DNA of 64,000 nt. Source: Paenibacillus aquistagni (GTDB lineage: Bacteria > Bacillota > Bacilli > Paenibacillales > Paenibacillaceae). The translations under genes and the position numbers were made by a program. Below, piece after piece: positions 61,349 to 64,000 of the stretch (position 1 is the first letter of the stretch; every line of letters starts with the position of its first letter). Under the pieces are notes generated by a model. That model was not told where the DNA came from. It saw nothing but the letters and a program-made list of their open reading frames with translations, and did no database searches. The stretch spans positions 124,001-188,000 of the forward strand of contig NZ_FXAZ01000003.1 in assembly GCF_900177815.1 (NCBI RefSeq). Direction: 5' to 3'.

Positions 61349-62023
61349 CTACCGTGCAGAGGATACAAAGGGGTTGTTCCATTCCATCAACGCCCCGTAA
61401 TGGCAAGACTCCTCATCCTCCAAGTAATGGGGAATTACTCTAACAGGCGTTCGCCCACAGCGCATCAGGAAGGTAATGACAGGGTCCTTGAGCTCCCCTT
61501 CAACAACGGCATTCAAATATTGCTCTGCAGTCCTCTCGCCTGCATAGAGATGGTATCCCGGCATCCGCCCTCCGCCGAGGAGACGCGTCAAGCCGAGATG
61601 GACCACGACGTCGTACATCGCCTGCATAAGGCATTTGCCGATGCCAAGCTTGCGATAGCGAGGACGAACGCTAATATCCACGACATACAGCGTGCCTCCT
61701 TGCGGGCGATGGCTGCGAATGTAGCCGGCATCTGTGATGCTCTCCCACGGATGGTCCTCATCGCGTGCCGAATCATCGACTCGGAGTGCGGTCATGGAAC
61801 CTGCAAGCTGGCCGTCGATCTCGATGCATAGCGCACCCTCCGGAAACAGTCGAATATGATGATGCAGCTGCTCCTCGTTCCACCATAGTTCGGGGGGGAA
61901 AGGCGGAGGGAAGCTCTCCTGCTGAATCTGGATCAATGCCGGAATGTCTGCTGGTTCATAATTGCGCACAAGGGCTGGAATCGGGCGATGCTGATCAAAT
62001 ACGTATAATGACTTGTGGTACAG
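61349..62023 (-). CDS. GNAT-family acetyltransferase, probable CTG start
   Basis: A 224-residue acetyltransferase if started at CTG 62023. The acetyl-CoA motif is VVDISVRPRYRKLGIGKCLMQAMYDVV near residue 115. The usual start codons first appear at GTG 61969, which has no ribosome site. In the same frame 18 more codons (LYHKSLYVFDQHRPIPAL) run back to CTG 62023, and AAGGAGG lies exactly seven bases before it. Initiation at CTG is therefore the best-supported reading. It follows a nitrilase-family gene in one operon; a fused GNAT-nitrilase exists in other bacteria. Acceptor unknown. Confidence 0.8.
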   Translation of the reverse strand: MYHKSLYVFDQHRPIPALVRNYEPADIPALIQIQQESFPPPFPPELWWNEEQLHHHIRLFPEGALCIEIDGQLAGSMTALRVDDSARDEDHPWESITDAGYIRSHRPQGGTLYVVDISVRPRYRKLGIGKCLMQAMYDVVVHLGLTRLLGGGRMPGYHLYAGERTAEQYLNAVVEGELKDPVITFLMRCGRTPVRVIPHYLEDEESCHYGALMEWNNPFVSSAR

Positions 62024-62155
62024 CGCAATCCCTCCTTACGTTCAAACAAGTGCATAGGGCCATGGTCCATGATCTTTGCAATAGCAGCCCCCTGAACGAG
62101 GGCTTTATTGGATTGGGCTTGGCACGAATGCCAGCATGAAAGGCAGCGCTGCGTC

Positions 62156-63013
62156 CTATGTCCAGTCGGTATACAAATCCGTTCTGCGATCCCGCCATGT
62201 CGTAACAGAACCACGCTCCCGTACCTCTTCCAGCAGGGAAAGATCAAGGTCAGCTGTTACGATCATATCCTGATTGATCTCGCCTTCAGCCAGCAGGCCG
62301 CGCGGCGGGAAAGGAATATCATTTGGCGTAATAATCGCCGCTTGACCGAAGTTCGCTCTCATGAAGTCCACGGTAGGCAGCGATCCCACAGTGCCCGTCA
62401 GCACAATATAGACTTGGTTCTCAATGGCTCTTGCATGGCTCGTGTAGCGCACGCGGTGGAAGCCGTGGCGGTCATCGGTACAGGAAGGACAGAAGATGAC
62501 ATCCGCACCGCGAGCCTTCGCCATGCGCACAATCTCAGGGAATTCGATGTCATAACAAGTAAGCATGGCTATAACGCCCTTATCGGTCTCGAACACCTGC
62601 AGGCCATCGCCCTTGTTCATGTTCCACTCCGTCACTTCGGTTGGCGTAATGTGAAGCTTGGCTTGAGTGGCTACACGGCCATCCGGATAGAACAAGTGAG
62701 CAACATTGTAGAGATGCTCACCTTTGCGAATGACGTGAGTACCGCCAATGATGTGCATGCTGCTGTTCTTCGCGAGCGTCGCAAATAGCTCCAGATACTG
62801 CTCTGTGAAGTCAGGGAGATCTTGTATCGTTAAGGCATGTCCTTGTTCATTCCCAATAGACATCAGCTGTGTCGTCATAAATTCAGGAAACAAAATAAAT
62901 TCAGCGTCATATTCCTGGGCAGTCTTTACATAGTGCTCACACTGCTTTGCAAAATCATCAAAGCTATGAATGGTATGAAGGTCGTACTGTACGGCAGATA
63001 CTCGAAGCTTCAT
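62156..63013 (-). CDS. Carbon-nitrogen hydrolase (nitrilase superfamily)
   Basis: A 285-residue nitrilase-fold hydrolase. The catalytic triad is visible: Glu in FILFPEFMTTQLM, Lys in ATQAKLHITPTE, and Cys in AMLTCYDIEFPEI. Members cleave amides or nitriles; a related fused form has an N-terminal GNAT domain. The strong AGGAGG site lies before the ATG at 63013. The GNAT gene with CTG start follows 132 bases downstream on the same strand, so the two products may work together. The substrate is not known. Confidence 0.92.
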   Translation of the reverse strand: MKLRVSAVQYDLHTIHSFDDFAKQCEHYVKTAQEYDAEFILFPEFMTTQLMSIGNEQGHALTIQDLPDFTEQYLELFATLAKNSSMHIIGGTHVIRKGEHLYNVAHLFYPDGRVATQAKLHITPTEVTEWNMNKGDGLQVFETDKGVIAMLTCYDIEFPEIVRMAKARGADVIFCPSCTDDRHGFHRVRYTSHARAIENQVYIVLTGTVGSLPTVDFMRANFGQAAIITPNDIPFPPRGLLAEGEINQDMIVTADLDLSLLEEVRERGSVTTWRDRRTDLYTDWT

Positions 63014-63226
63014 AAGGACCTCCTATGCAGGTTATTTTTTCCTCATTATGCTATGAAATGATTTGCTGTACAACCAACAATTTAAAAATAAGATGGACAG
63101 CAGCTAAATATCTCGAATGGAGGCCTTATGGATGCTTTTTTATTGTGAAGATAACAGATGGTAGGAGTTGAACAATTGGGGAATAGTAAGAAAAAGAGCT
63201 TCACAGCATACCAACGAAGGGGGATT

Positions 63227-63664
63227 ATGGCTATGATCATGGACTGGCACCACATCCGGCGTCTGTTCATAAAAGACGAGAGACATCATCGGCAGCTGAT
63301 GAGAACCTTAGTGCTTGCCCTTGCCAGTATCATACTGTTTATTGGCCTGCCTCATCCGGGCACAGCCTTCGGCAAAGGCTCCCAAGGCGCGGACGTCTTT
63401 GTGATCCAAGGCATGCTCAAATCACTTGGCAGCTACTCGGGAGAAATTAATGGCCACTATGACCAGCTAACGGCCTCGGGCGTCATGCACTTTCAGAAGA
63501 CACATGGCTTGCCCGCGACAGGCGTGGTAGACAACCGCACATTCAAATCCATTCACTATGCATACGTCAAACACAAATTCCCGGCTCATAGACGCTGGAA
63601 TGGCGGCGGCAAGTCGATATCTGGCAACGAAGAGGAACAGGCATTAAGGGATAGAAGCTACTAA
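63227..63664 (+). CDS. Membrane-anchored peptidoglycan-binding domain protein
   Basis: A 145-residue protein. A signal anchor runs through residues 25-45 (LMRTLVLALASIILFIGLPHPGTAF), and a PG_binding_1 domain follows (GADVFVIQGMLKSLGSYSGEINGHYDQLTASGVMHFQKTHGLPATGVVDNRTFKSI). It probably rests on the cell wall. No catalytic domain is attached; relatives are the stem of spore cortex hydrolases or lytic enzymes. ATG 63227 follows AAGGGGG; an alternate in-frame start lies 69 bases earlier without a clear site. The tail is basic and disordered. Confidence 0.85.
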   Translation: MAMIMDWHHIRRLFIKDERHHRQLMRTLVLALASIILFIGLPHPGTAFGKGSQGADVFVIQGMLKSLGSYSGEINGHYDQLTASGVMHFQKTHGLPATGVVDNRTFKSIHYAYVKHKFPAHRRWNGGGKSISGNEEEQALRDRSY

Positions 63665-63825
63665 CTTGAAGTTGTAAAAAATGCCAGGGTGAGCCGAATT
63701 CAGATCAGATAGACATGCAAAGGGGCAAGGCCGTCTGAAGAAGGCAGCGCTGGAACAATAACAAATGGACGGGTAATAGAAAAAACATTCAAAATATACA
63801 AAACAAGACCATACAGTAAAAACCC

Positions 63826-63866
63826 AAAAACGCTTCCTCCTCTTCGAAAGGACGAAGCGTTTTTTT
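63826..63866. terminator. Bidirectional terminator
   Basis: AAAAACGCTTC (63826-63836) / GAAGCGTTTTT (63854-63864) with T-tracts on both strands, between the peptidoglycan-binding gene and phnE. Confidence 0.9.
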
Positions 63867-63873
63867 GGCGCGG

Positions 63874-64000
63874 TTACACCAGTTTCTTGCGAATAGCCCC
63901 TGACAAGAGGTCGATCAAGGTAATCATGATGATGATGCCTAGCAAAATAATGCCCACCCGATCCCAGTTTCTTGTGCTGAGCGCAAAGATCAGCGGCGTA
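63874..64000 (-). CDS. phnE: Phosphonate ABC transporter permease, C-terminal part (runs off the window)
   Basis: The last 42 residues of a membrane permease read TPLIFALSTRNWDRVGIILLGI, then IITLIDLLSGAIRKKLV before the TAA. The ending DLLSGAIRKKLV and the preceding hydrophobic helix match PhnE, the permease of phosphonate or phosphite importers. The rest lies beyond the window edge, so the start and partners cannot be seen. Confidence 0.75.
   Translation of the reverse strand, partial: TPLIFALSTRNWDRVGIILLGIIIMITLIDLLSGAIRKKLV

Overview
The window looks like chromosomal DNA of a Gram-positive Bacillota, most probably Paenibacillus or a close relative. Reasons: moderate G+C, strong AAGGAGG-type ribosome binding sites, lipoproteins with an L-[AS]-A-C lipobox, LacI/MurR/Mga/CdaR regulators, a large 7TMR-DISM hybrid kinase, DUF4855 and DUF4912 proteins, and a PyrR-type RNA attenuator. 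I see no rRNA, tRNA, CRISPR array, transposase or phage structural gene. Gene order is mosaic: short operons on both strands separated by good intrinsic terminators. This species assignment is an inference from gene content.

Layout. 0.1-2.6 kb: a Fur-box-preceded flavin monooxygenase and a siderophore-binding lipoprotein. 2.9-5.4 kb: a TerD-like protein and an amidase remnant. 5.6-8.5 kb: a LacI regulator and an oligo-1,6-glucosidase sharing three near-identical operators. 8.6-14 kb: CdsA-like membrane protein, NlpC/P60-like protein, thioredoxin-like protein and a 1045-residue hybrid kinase. 14.1-22.3 kb: GyrI-like protein, XRE-cupin regulator divergent from a DoxX/extradiol-dioxygenase pair, ATP-PPase, HxlR remnant, FAD monooxygenase, chemotaxis receptor and lipase-like hydrolase. 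22.5-25.6 kb: Mga-like regulator, PhnA-type protein, a small hypothetical and a MarR protein. 25.6-28.6 kb: cytosine permease and deaminase behind a PyrR leader. 28.7-31.9 kb: PLP aldolase/racemase-like protein, aldonolactone oxidase-like protein and an SRPBCC protein.

32.2-40.5 kb is an N-acetylmannosamine-type operon: MurR/RpiR regulator, ROK kinase, binding protein, two permeases, NanE, then a structured leader RNA and a secreted DUF4855 protein. No sialate lyase is present, so imported ManNAc (for example from secondary cell-wall polymer) is a plausible substrate. 40.7-45.7 kb is a glycerate cluster (CdaR, GntP, glycerate kinase) with a type II thioesterase inserted. 46-48.9 kb: MhqO-like dioxygenase behind an MhqR-like box, and a BCCT transporter. 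49-53 kb: DinB protein, then a leftward Fur-controlled heme operon (IsdE-like lipoprotein, permease, ATPase, HugZ-like protein). 53.1-56.7 kb: RlmN, YitT, DUF4912 and a two-helix membrane peptide.

56.8-58.7 kb carries an actin-like ParM protein and a ParR-like adaptor, flanked by matching short sequence blocks that may be the centromere/operator. 59-64 kb: an AT-rich secreted protein, a TipA/Mta-like MerR regulator, two GNAT proteins (one apparently starting at CTG), a nitrilase-family hydrolase, a peptidoglycan-binding protein and the 3' end of phnE.

The observations I consider most worth a second look are the ParMR module with its flanking blocks, the IsdE-like receptor whose Met heme ligand position holds His, the PyrR leader on codBA, the unclassified leader before the DUF4855 gene, and the repeated TTCTCCAAAATAA operator of the ManNAc operon. 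All family names come from reading motifs by eye and from memory; no database search was run.
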